Positions 37,879 to 44,915 of a stretch of DNA of 64,000 nt are shown piece after piece. The stretch comes from Candidatus Vagococcus giribetii (lineage in GTDB: Bacteria; Bacillota; Bacilli; Lactobacillales; Vagococcaceae): positions 142,014-206,013 of the forward strand of contig NZ_JAFLVX010000018.1 of the NCBI RefSeq assembly GCF_017316185.1, written 5' to 3'. Under the pieces are notes generated by a model that was given only the letters and a program-made list of their open reading frames with translations, made no database searches and was not told the origin of the DNA. Position numbers and translations under genes: made by a program. Numbering within the stretch: the first letter of the stretch is position 1; each line of letters opens with the position of its first letter.

Positions 37879-37974
37879 GTTAGAGGTCCTTTCTTTCAAA
37901 AGAGAACATACGTTCATATGTTTATTATAGTAAAAACAAAGAGGTAAGTCAAAGTTAACTGTAATTATATTATG

Positions 37975-38014
37975 TCTACCATTACGGAAAGATGAAACTT
38001 TCAAGAAAGGTAGA
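37975..38014. repeat. Nested inverted repeats upstream of xerS, candidate recombination or operator site
   Basis: TCTACC (37975-37980) and GGTAGA (38009-38014) enclose GAAAG (37987-37991) and CTTTC (37998-38002). On the minus strand the interior carries TTTCTTGAAA and CTTTCCG, half-site-like words. In streptococci and lactococci the dif site lies beside xerS, so this is a candidate, not a demonstrated, dif-like or XerS-regulated site. Confidence 0.35.
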
Positions 38015-38567
38015 TTTATCATTTTATTGATGATGTAACAGATGCACACAGATCACTTGTAGTGACTTTTCAAACTTTATTATTAATAATCCTATTAGTA
38101 ACAGCAATCTACATCAATCAGTTTATTGTATGATTATCATCTAAACATCTAAATCACTGAATTCGACTGGTTTTACACGTATTTAGAGTTTACATGCATA
38201 TTAAAAAGCTCATTTGAATTTAGTTTTTATTGGTTACTTAAATTGACTGATTCATCTAATTAACTTAGTTAACTGTATAAGTAACTCGCAAATCAATGAC
38301 TAATGACTTAGATAAAAACTAATTGATGTATCCGAATCATAGTTTAAACTGTGCACACTAATAAAAACTTTGTACTGAATTAAGTTGCTAACACATCTTT
38401 AAACTAAAAGAATAAACGGATCAATCTGATGTATTCATATAATCATTAGATACATAGTATTATTTATGTGTTTGAACCTCTCTTTAATCAACTTGGTTTA
38501 ATATATATTATGTAAACCAACGATAAATTTTATTATCCCCTCTAGTGTAAGTACTACATAAAAAGAA
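38015..38567. other. AT-rich gene-free stretch
   Basis: No open frame with a ribosome site, no RNA gene and no strong hairpin could be recognised here. Short words such as TTAACTTAGTTAAC and GTTTAAAC give small palindromes. The stretch lies between xerS and a small membrane protein gene, at the point where gene orientation switches. Confidence 0.5.
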
Positions 38568-38607
38568 AAAAGACTAAACAACTACCTTATCGTTGTTTAG
38601 TCTTTTT
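38568..38607 (-). terminator. Terminator of the 70-residue membrane protein gene
   Basis: AAAAAGACTAAACAAC / GTTGTTTAGTCTTTTT with a 9-base loop; it overlaps the last seven codons of the gene. Confidence 0.8.
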
Positions 38608-38799
38608 GGGTTGAACTGAGCAAGATTTGCGAATAAACATATTATGTAGCATCAACAAAATCCCGGTAACTTGAAGAATACCTGCAATATTAAATACTAT
38701 TGATGAATATGCCGTTTGATCAAACAAAGTAAATAACATCAATGAACTAATAATCATAACAGTTGCTATTTTGCTTTGTTTATTGTTGTTCCAACACAT
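38587..38799 (-). CDS. Small two-span membrane protein
   Basis: This 70-residue protein has two hydrophobic segments (about 10-25 and 32-52) and a basic C-terminal tail ending KPKKTKQR. The start follows GAGTGATTTT with AGGAG upstream. No family was recognised. It is separated from xerS by the gene-free stretch, and its stop lies inside the terminator stem. Confidence 0.55.
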   Translation of the reverse strand: MCWNNNKQSKIATVMIISSLMLFTLFDQTAYSSIVFNIAGILQVTGILLMLHNMFIRKSCSVQPKKTKQR

Positions 38800-38956
38800 A
38801 AAATCACTCCTAAAGAGAATCTAATATCAATTATAAGCATCTTTTAAGGATTCGTACACTTTTATGATTCTTTAACAAATAAAGGAAGCTTTTCTAAAAA
38901 AATCAAGTCGCTTCGATTAGCTGCTTCTCCTTCTGCTAAAATGGCTGCTTGAAGGA

Positions 38957-39559
38957 TTACTCTTGCTCCTGTTTAATCCAGTTGATGTGTTTTTTATGCT
39001 TATTTTCGAATCGCTCTACTTTATGGCGGTTCCCACAAATTTTCATAGAACACCACTTTCTTCGACCTGTTTGGTTAATAAAAAGTAATGGACAGTCCTT
39101 ATTAGCACAAGAACTTAACTTGTTGATGTCTCCAGACTCCACTAATTTAGCTAAAGAGAAATGGATCAGACACTTAATACCAGCAACGCCACTATCTACT
39201 GGAACGTACAATGGAATTGTATCTACAAACACTAATCTAATTGGATGGGCTAACAAACTATCTTCAATTACTTTTTGTAACGTCGAAATCTCTTCCTCTT
39301 GTCGAGAAATAGCTGTTAAAAGTAAATATAGCTTATCTCTTAACTCAATAATATCATCAAGACTATCTGTACATTCTAAACAAGTATTAAAGATAGAAAG
39401 CTGTGTGTTATATTCTAAGTCGTCCATTAACGGTTGCTCGGTCCAATTTTCTAAACTACTGAGAGAATCGATCAGTTCAATGAGTTTTCCATTTCGAAAT
39501 AGTTGAGAATTAATAAAATTCAACGCAATATTATTTGTGATATTAGGTAATTCATTCAT
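38957..39559 (-). CDS. CGNR zinc-finger protein with ABATE-like N-terminal domain
   Basis: This is a 200-residue cytoplasmic protein. The C-terminus CANKDCPLLFINQTGRRKWCSMKICGNRHKVERF is a clear CGNR zinc finger (four cysteines), thought to bind nucleic acid. The N-terminal 140 residues are helical and begin ALNFINSQLFRNGK, consistent with the ABATE stress-response domain usually paired with it. It is presumably a transcription regulator, with unknown target. AAAGGAGACG precedes the ATG. Confidence 0.85.
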   Translation of the reverse strand: MNELPNITNNIALNFINSQLFRNGKLIELIDSLSSLENWTEQPLMDDLEYNTQLSIFNTCLECTDSLDDIIELRDKLYLLLTAISRQEEEISTLQKVIEDSLLAHPIRLVFVDTIPLYVPVDSGVAGIKCLIHFSLAKLVESGDINKLSSCANKDCPLLFINQTGRRKWCSMKICGNRHKVERFENKHKKHINWIKQEQE

Positions 39560-39631
39560 CCAGTTCGTCTCCTTTAATATACAAAAGTTTTCTCTATTAT
39601 AGCATAATTTTAACCCTAATAAGAACTAAAT

Positions 39632-39660
39632 AGAGGTTAGTTTTCAATGAACTAACCTCT
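39632..39660. repeat. Hairpin between the CGNR and GNAT genes
   Basis: AGAGGTTAGTT / AACTAACCTCT with a 6-base loop. Flanks are not U-rich, so it is either a weak terminator or an operator ahead of the CGNR gene. Confidence 0.5.
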
Positions 39661-39689
39661 AACAATTAAAACGATAGGTTAAAACATCA

Positions 39690-39731
39690 AAAAAACTATG
39701 AGATTTACTAATGTAAAAAAATCTCATAGTG
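39690..39731 (-). terminator. Terminator of the VanZ-GNAT unit
   Basis: ACTATGAGATTT / AAATCTCATAGT stem; on the minus strand it is followed by T7. It overlaps the last codons of the GNAT gene. Confidence 0.75.
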
Positions 39732-40223
39732 CTCTATTTTTCTTTTATTTAAAGTAATGACTTGTTTTAACTCGCCCTTATTTTGACGAATAATGTGTCT
39801 TGAGACTGTATTTGTTTCATCACATGTCAACAAGCAGTGAGATAAGCCTACTTCATTTTTGGCGTATGTTAAAGCTAGTTTTAACCCTTGATTAGCATAC
39901 CCTTTACCTCTATCACTCGGCCTGATAGAATAGCCGATATGTCCACCCTCTAATTCATGATAAGGCAATAACCTATAGCGACAATCAATGCATCCGACTA
40001 AATGATGGTCCTTATTAACAATAAACCACTGTTTTGTTTTTACTTGATTTTTATTCGGTTTATTAAAAAGAGCTATAACTTTCCTTTTCCAATCTCTAAT
40101 AGTCATCGCACTTGTTAAGCCGTTACTTCCATGAATAATTTCTTTATTTTTTAAGAATTCTCTTTTAAATAGAGCTATTTCTTTCTCTGGTACCTCATCT
40201 ACTAGGACTAATTCGATCTCTAT
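39708..40223 (-). CDS. GNAT N-acetyltransferase with probable non-standard ATA start
   Basis: From the first ATG (40106) only 132 residues would be made, lacking the first strand and helix of the fold. The same frame continues upstream for 39 codons that read like an ordinary GNAT N-terminus (IEIELVLVDEVPEKEIALF... then EIIHGSNGLTSAMTIRDW). No ATG, GTG or TTG exists before the upstream stop, but AGGGGAGA stands about 8 bases before an ATA at 40223. This gives 171 residues, the normal family size. The acetyl-CoA loop is IRPSDRGKGYANQGL. It lies 17 bp after vanZ. Either ATA is used, or the start codon has been lost. Confidence 0.6.
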   Translation of the reverse strand: MEIELVLVDEVPEKEIALFKREFLKNKEIIHGSNGLTSAMTIRDWKRKVIALFNKPNKNQVKTKQWFIVNKDHHLVGCIDCRYRLLPYHELEGGHIGYSIRPSDRGKGYANQGLKLALTYAKNEVGLSHCLLTCDETNTVSRHIIRQNKGELKQVITLNKRKIEHYEIFLH

Positions 40224-40240
40224 TGTGATCTCTCCCCTCT

Positions 40241-40837
40241 CTAACTTATAAAACTAGCAACTACTACTAAAACAATATACATCTTAGGTTCAAAAGATAA
40301 GAAACGGCTTGATTGAAACAGATTAATCGGTGTTATTTGTTTCAAGATTAATCTTGAAAATAGTTTATATATAAGCCAACCTATCACTGCTCCTAGAGTA
40401 TTCATGATTAAGTCATTCACATCTGTTGCTCTACTTCTAACAAATAATTGACTTATTTCAATCAGTAGCGACACATAAAAGCCGTAGCGGACTGTTTGTT
40501 TAAAGTCATCATATTTCGTCCACATTAAAGGTAAGATGATTCCTAGTGGGATAAACATCACTATGTTCAAGTAATCCGATATCCCCACACCACCAATAAA
40601 AGGAATCAAGTTAATATTTGGATCGAATATAGTCCCCTGAACGTTTAGAACCCTTTGCCAATTTGATAGACTAGGAAAACCAACAACCTCTTTAAACATA
40701 ATAAATAAATAGATAGTAAACAAGTAACCTATCACATAATGAGTCTTTTCTTTGTATTTCATAACTTTCTCAAATAATTGCTGTTGTCTGTAATAATAAT
40801 AGGTTAACACCATAAAAGCTATTATGACACTTATCAT
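40241..40837 (-). CDS. VanZ family membrane protein
   Basis: This 198-residue protein has about five membrane spans and the family words NLIPFIGG, DYLNIVMFIPLGIILPLMW, ISQLFVRSRATDVNDLIMNTLGAVIGWLIY. The D-x-x-D-x-x-x-N-x-x-G pattern is the VanZ core. VanZ relatives are associated with low-level teicoplanin tolerance or unknown envelope roles. A very strong AAGGAGGTG ribosome site lies 5 bases before the ATG but is buried in a perfect hairpin. The GNAT gene follows. Confidence 0.9.
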   Translation of the reverse strand: MISVIIAFMVLTYYYYRQQQLFEKVMKYKEKTHYVIGYLFTIYLFIMFKEVVGFPSLSNWQRVLNVQGTIFDPNINLIPFIGGVGISDYLNIVMFIPLGIILPLMWTKYDDFKQTVRYGFYVSLLIEISQLFVRSRATDVNDLIMNTLGAVIGWLIYKLFSRLILKQITPINLFQSSRFLSFEPKMYIVLVVVASFIS

Positions 40838-40842
40838 AAAAA

Positions 40843-40875
40843 CACCTCCTTAGATACATTATATCTAAGGAGGTG
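40843..40875 (-). promoter_or_regulatory. SD-masking hairpin with internal TATAAT ahead of vanZ
   Basis: Two perfect 14-base arms (CACCTCCTTAGATA and its complement) with a 5-base loop place the AAGGAGGTG ribosome site in the 3' arm, 5 bases before the ATG. A TATAAT (40858-40863, minus strand) spans the loop. Confidence 0.75.
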
Positions 40876-40929
40876 CCTCAAAATAAATAGGGCTTTGGTT
40901 GTGTTTAGGTTTACATAATAAAATTATAT

Positions 40930-41883
40930 CTACCTATTTACAGAAGTACCTACTCTGTTCATAGTATGTCTTAATCCTCTAATAGCAATTGAGATAGCGT
41001 AGATATTTTCAACTGGGGCTAAACCACTATAGCCTGCATCACCAATATGTTGAATGTCCACACCACAAATTTTATTTCTAATAGCTAATTGTTTCACTGT
41101 TTCTTCATCGGCACTTTCTTGGCTTGTTCCAATTGCCGACATAGATAGCGCCCCGTTTTTCCTAATATACTTCACTGCATCTCTAACATCTTCATCCGTT
41201 ACACCTGGAATAGTCCCAACTGCTGGAAGTAATACAATGTCAGCACCTGCTTCAACAAAAGACTCGATAGCTGTCATATTAACAACCTCTTCGTCAACTC
41301 CGGCTCCGTGCATTTTTCCTGCAATAATCAGTCCAAAAAAGTGTTGCTTAGCTAATTTGATGGCATCAGCTATTTTTTTATTACTAACTCCAGTCCCAGG
41401 GTTTCCTGTTAAACAGATAAAATCAACACCTAATTTTTGTGCTTCTTGTAGGGTTTCTTTACTACATTTCCGACCTTCTGAAATGTTAGTAAGGGGTTGA
41501 TTCATTAAAGACTCGCTATCCACGGGTTCTAAATTAATCCCAATAGGACGTCCTGTTAAATGTTTTAGTTGATCAATTGGGTTCTTCCTTAAACCAGTGG
41601 GATTATTAACATCTTCTAGAATTTCTTGTAAATTCGCACTTCCTGGTAATCCCATAACAACAGGATTAAACACATCAAAGCCATTTAATAGAATCAAATC
41701 AGCTCCGTAAGCACTTGCTAATTCTGCATTTGTAATATCCCCAGCGACTGATTGAGAAATAGCCACATTCTCTGAACAGATGATTCTACCTTCTGATGCT
41801 TTAATGGCTTGTTTTAAATCCATAGGAGTCATCTTTTTAATTTCACTTGCTGTACAACTTAGTAATCTTTTCACCATTATCAT
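40930..41883 (-). CDS. TIM-barrel-like protein, function unknown
   Basis: This is a 317-residue cytoplasmic protein. Alternating strand-helix pattern with glycine/aspartate strand ends (ADLILLNGFDVFNP, GVDFICLTGNPGTGVSN, LIIAGKMHGAG, ADIVLLPAVGTIPGV, NKICGVDIQHIGDAGYSG) suggests a (beta-alpha)8 barrel of an enterococcal/streptococcal uncharacterised group. No catalytic family can be named. It lies 70 bp downstream of the tryptophan-type transporter genes; a TATAAT in the gap may give it its own promoter. GGGAG lies 5 bases before the ATG. Confidence 0.55.
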   Translation of the reverse strand: MIMVKRLLSCTASEIKKMTPMDLKQAIKASEGRIICSENVAISQSVAGDITNAELASAYGADLILLNGFDVFNPVVMGLPGSANLQEILEDVNNPTGLRKNPIDQLKHLTGRPIGINLEPVDSESLMNQPLTNISEGRKCSKETLQEAQKLGVDFICLTGNPGTGVSNKKIADAIKLAKQHFFGLIIAGKMHGAGVDEEVVNMTAIESFVEAGADIVLLPAVGTIPGVTDEDVRDAVKYIRKNGALSMSAIGTSQESADEETVKQLAIRNKICGVDIQHIGDAGYSGLAPVENIYAISIAIRGLRHTMNRVGTSVNR

Positions 41884-41953
41884 TAAGGCTCCCTTGCTTT
41901 TATTTACTCTAATTATATTAGATATCTATAAAATCTGCTAGAGCTTGTTTCTA

Positions 41954-42703
41954 TTAATTAAAGAAATTTAACACATCCTGCATAGTTAACTCTTTCTTTT
42001 GATCCTTTGGAATATCATAAACGATTTGACCTGCTTCAAGAACAATCAAACGATTACCATAAGTCAAGGCGTCTTCCATACGGTGAGTAATCATTAAGCA
42101 ACTCAGCTGATTTTCACTAACGATTTTTTGGGTTAGTGTCATTATTTGTTGGGCTGTTTTAGGATCAAGAGCAGCTGTATGCTCATCAAGTAAAAGTAAA
42201 TCCGGCTTTTGGATAGTGGACATTAGTAGACTTAATGCCTGACGTTGGCCTCCTGATAAACTACCTGTTGGTGTATCAAGATGGTTTTCTAGTCCGTTGC
42301 CAATGGTTTGGCATAATTGATAAAATGACTCTTTTTGCTCTTTTAATTTTCTAAAAGCCAGCCCTCTTTTTTGTCCTCTTTTACTAGCTAAAAGTAAGTT
42401 TTCAGCAACAGTCATTCTTGGAGCTGTCCCTAATTTTGGATCCTGAAACACGCGACCAATAAAGTTGGCACGTTTTTCTTCAGATAAGTGATTAATAGAT
42501 TTATCATCAAGTAACACATTCCCTGACGTTAACTTCATATTCCCACTAATCACATTAAACAAAGTAGATTTCCCTGCACCATTACCACCAAGTATCGTAA
42601 TAAAATCGCCTTTATTAATCGTTAAATTCAGGTTATTCATAATCAGACGCTCTGAGTCAGTCTTTTTGATACCATTTTGAATACTTATAATGCCTTCACT
42701 CAT
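41954..42703 (-). CDS. trpZ: Tryptophan-type ABC importer ATP-binding protein
   Basis: This is the 249-residue ATPase of the importer. Walker A is GGNGAGKST, signature LSGGQRQALSLL, Walker B DLLLLDEHTAALD and the switch ITHRMEDA. The glutamate after the Walker B aspartate is followed by His rather than the usual Pro, a feature of this transporter group. It overlaps the permease gene by 4 bp. The substrate assignment rests on the Trp-codon leader upstream and resemblance to streptococcal trpXYZ. Confidence 0.85.
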   Translation of the reverse strand: MSEGIISIQNGIKKTDSERLIMNNLNLTINKGDFITILGGNGAGKSTLFNVISGNMKLTSGNVLLDDKSINHLSEEKRANFIGRVFQDPKLGTAPRMTVAENLLLASKRGQKRGLAFRKLKEQKESFYQLCQTIGNGLENHLDTPTGSLSGGQRQALSLLMSTIQKPDLLLLDEHTAALDPKTAQQIMTLTQKIVSENQLSCLMITHRMEDALTYGNRLIVLEAGQIVYDIPKDQKKELTMQDVLNFFN

Positions 42704-43578
42704 TTTATTTCCCCCTTACGTGCTGGTAATAACTTGTTCTTGAACTGCGGAATCATTAAACAAATTCCTAAAATCACTGATGAGTAGATTTTTAAATAAG
42801 TGGTATCTAGCTTTAATTGAATGACTAATAAGATTAACAACTGATACAACACACTTCCGACCACAATTGCAATTAAGCGTTCAAAGAGCGTTAATTCACC
42901 AAAGAGTAGTTCACCTAAGATAATAGAGGCAAGACCGATAACAATTACGCCTATTCCTTTGTTCACATCTGCATAACCTTCACTTTGAGAAATTAAAGCG
43001 CCAGATAAAGCAATAATCCCATTTGAAATAGTTAATCCAAGTATTTTCATACGGTCTGTATGAATACCGAATGATTTAGCCATACTTTCATTATCTCCTG
43101 TAGCAATATAAGCTTGACCTAAATCTGTGTTTAAAAAGAGAATGATACCTCCAATCACTATGACTAAAATAAGAAATGAGATAATAATTTTATCGTAGTT
43201 AGGTGGTAGATTTAAAAAGTTTAACACGTCAAAGAGCTTCTTTTGATTTAGCAGAGATAAGTTAGGTGACTTCATAACAAAAAGCATAACGGAGTTAAGT
43301 CCACTCATCACAAGAATCCCTGACAAGATAATAGGTATTTTTCCTTTTGTGAAAAGTAAACCTGTCACAAGACCTGCTGCCATACCAGCTAATACACCTA
43401 AAAGTGTTGCCAGAATAGGTGACATACCGTGAGTAATAGCCGTCACACAGACAGCTCCTCCTAATGGAAAACTACCTTCTGTTGTTAAATCTGGAAAATC
43501 TAATATTCTAAAGGTTAGGAAAATCCCTAAGCCCAGTACTGCCCATAAAAACCCTTGTGCAATGGTTGAAATAATCAT
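42700..43578 (-). CDS. trpY: Tryptophan-type ABC importer permease
   Basis: This 292-residue membrane protein has eight or nine hydrophobic segments and the branched-chain-permease-like motif TDLGQAYIATGDNESMAKSFGIHTDRMKILGLTISNGIIALSGAL. The opening LGIFLTFRILDFPDLTTEGSFPLGGAV is typical of permeases paired with PF04392 binding proteins. It overlaps both neighbours by 4 bp, so the three subunits are translationally coupled. Confidence 0.88.
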   Translation of the reverse strand: MIISTIAQGFLWAVLGLGIFLTFRILDFPDLTTEGSFPLGGAVCVTAITHGMSPILATLLGVLAGMAAGLVTGLLFTKGKIPIILSGILVMSGLNSVMLFVMKSPNLSLLNQKKLFDVLNFLNLPPNYDKIIISFLILVIVIGGIILFLNTDLGQAYIATGDNESMAKSFGIHTDRMKILGLTISNGIIALSGALISQSEGYADVNKGIGVIVIGLASIILGELLFGELTLFERLIAIVVGSVLYQLLILLVIQLKLDTTYLKIYSSVILGICLMIPQFKNKLLPARKGEIK

Positions 43579-44585
43579 TTACTTTCTCCTCCTACTATTT
43601 TGGCTTGTTTCACTAAGTCACTTGTTAATGTAATACCAAAATTGTCTGCTTGTTTTTTATTGATAATGATATCACCTGTTTCAAATGTATAGATAGGAGT
43701 TGTTGCTGGTTGACTCTTTCCTGTTAACACATCTGCTACCATTTTTCCGGTTTGAACACCTAGCTCATATTGATTAATTCCTACAGTTGCTAGGCCTCCT
43801 TGTTCAACCATTGTATCAACTGACGGAATCACTGGAATGTGGTGTTGATTCGCTACATCTACAATCGTTTGCATCGCATTAGCCATTGTGTTATCTGTTG
43901 GAACATACACAAAATCTACTTCTCTAGCCATTACTTGCATCATCTGAGAAATTTCATTTGTCGATGGAACAGGATATTTTCTTACTTCATATCCTGAGCG
44001 ACTAGCCTCTTCTGAAATCTTTTTTACTTGGTAGGCGGAGTTATCTTCAGCTGAAGAGTATAAAATCCCCATCATTTTCTTTTCAGGTAGTAATTGTTTA
44101 ACAAGTTCCATCTGTGCTTTAACAGGTGCTTGATCACTTACACCAGTGACGTTCCCACCTGGACGCTCATTACTAGTGACTAATCCCGCACTTTGAGGGT
44201 CACTTATAGCTCCTAAAATAATCGGCGTTGTTTGAGTTTGATTGGCTAAGGCTTGAGCAGCAGGTGTCGCAATCCCGACTAATACATCTGATTTTTCGTT
44301 TATCAAGTGCTGGCTCATACTAGTTAGTTTACTTTGATCAGCTTGTCCGTTTTGGAAGACTAGACGAACAGTTTCTCCATCTTTAAATCCTTCTTTGGCT
44401 AAAGCATCAACCATTCCCTTATAAATGTCATCAAGAGCAGGGTGACTCACATATTGTAAAATTCCTACTGTGGGTATTTCTTGTTTCTTGTCACTCTGGC
44501 TTTGACTAGAGATATCTTTTATAAAACTAACACCTATGACCATTCCTATTACTGCAATAGCAGCCATTAATCGTTTATTTTTCAT
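43575..44585 (-). CDS. trpX: Tryptophan-type ABC importer substrate-binding protein
   Basis: This is an extracytoplasmic binding protein of the ABC_sub_bind (PF04392) family: GILQYVSHPALDDIYKG, SDVLVGIATPAAQAL, ILGAISDPQSAGLV and GGNVTGVSD are landmarks. The N-terminal hydrophobic segment has no lipobox cysteine, so the protein is probably held by an uncleaved anchor rather than lipid. I start at ATG 44585 because AGGAGG lies 8 bases upstream; ATG 44591 is only 2 bases from it. It is the first structural gene behind an attenuator with a Trp-rich leader peptide. Confidence 0.85.
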   Translation of the reverse strand: MKNKRLMAAIAVIGMVIGVSFIKDISSQSQSDKKQEIPTVGILQYVSHPALDDIYKGMVDALAKEGFKDGETVRLVFQNGQADQSKLTSMSQHLINEKSDVLVGIATPAAQALANQTQTTPIILGAISDPQSAGLVTSNERPGGNVTGVSDQAPVKAQMELVKQLLPEKKMMGILYSSAEDNSAYQVKKISEEASRSGYEVRKYPVPSTNEISQMMQVMAREVDFVYVPTDNTMANAMQTIVDVANQHHIPVIPSVDTMVEQGGLATVGINQYELGVQTGKMVADVLTGKSQPATTPIYTFETGDIIINKKQADNFGITLTSDLVKQAKIVGGESK

Positions 44586-44611
44586 TTTCATTTCCTCCTA
44601 ATAAATAAAAA

Positions 44612-44649
44612 AATAAGCACAAACCAAAATACAATGGTTTGTGCTTATT
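44612..44649 (-). terminator. Second terminator hairpin of the trpX attenuator
   Basis: Perfect 15-bp stem (AATAAGCACAAACCA and complement) with a loop of about 8 bases, followed on the minus strand by T7, only about 27 bp before the trpX start. It sits upstream of the gene it should block, as in an attenuator. Confidence 0.85.
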
Positions 44650-44661
44650 CTATGTCTAGAA

Positions 44662-44688
44662 AAACAAAAACCGCATTATCTATGCGGT
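44662..44688 (-). terminator. First terminator hairpin of the trpX attenuator
   Basis: ACCGCAT / ATGCGGT stem with a 5-base loop (minus strand AGATA), followed by TTTTTGTTTTT. Its loop and 5' arm (44677-44684) can pair instead with 44709-44716. Confidence 0.75.
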
Positions 44689-44776
44689 GGAATTCATTTC
44701 TTACCTGACATAGATACATTCTTTTAGAAAATTTCTAAAAAGTCGTATCCACGCCAAAAAGTTAGCCTAAATACAA

Positions 44777-44848
44777 CTACCTACGCCAAGTTTGCCATGA
44801 AAATGTATTAATTTGTTTGTGTGATTTATATTGCAGTTGTTCTTTCAT
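44777..44848 (-). CDS. Leader peptide of 23 residues with two tryptophan codons
   Basis: A short open frame begins with ATG at 44848 behind GAAAGAGGG and ends with TAG at 44777-44779. It encodes 23 residues starting MKEQLQYK and finishing FSWQTWRR, with Trp at 18 and 21. Two hairpin-plus-U-run terminators follow before trpX. The position, size and clustered Trp codons fit a ribosome-mediated attenuation leader that senses charged tRNA-Trp. It is probably not a functional protein in itself. Confidence 0.8.
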   Translation of the reverse strand: MKEQLQYKSHKQINTFSWQTWRR

Positions 44849-44881
44849 GACAATCCCTCTTTCTCGTTTGTAATTGTATTT

Positions 44882-44910
44882 ATCCTACACCTATATGTTT
44901 TGCCTGTCAA
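44882..44910 (-). promoter_or_regulatory. Promoter of the trpXYZ leader
   Basis: On the minus strand TTGACA (44905-44910), 17-bp spacer, TAGGAT (44882-44887). The leader RNA would be about 290 nt before trpX. Confidence 0.75.
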
Positions 44911-44915
44911 CTATG

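Noticed and set aside
38949..39506. 185-codon plus-strand open frame
   Set aside because: It mirrors the CGNR zinc-finger gene on the other strand, which has clear domain motifs and a ribosome site; this frame has neither.
44585..44880. T-box riboswitch ahead of the tryptophan importer
   Set aside because: The conserved T-box sequence (AGGGTGGNACCGCG) is not present; CCACCGCAT is only superficially similar, and a leader peptide with Trp codons explains the region better.
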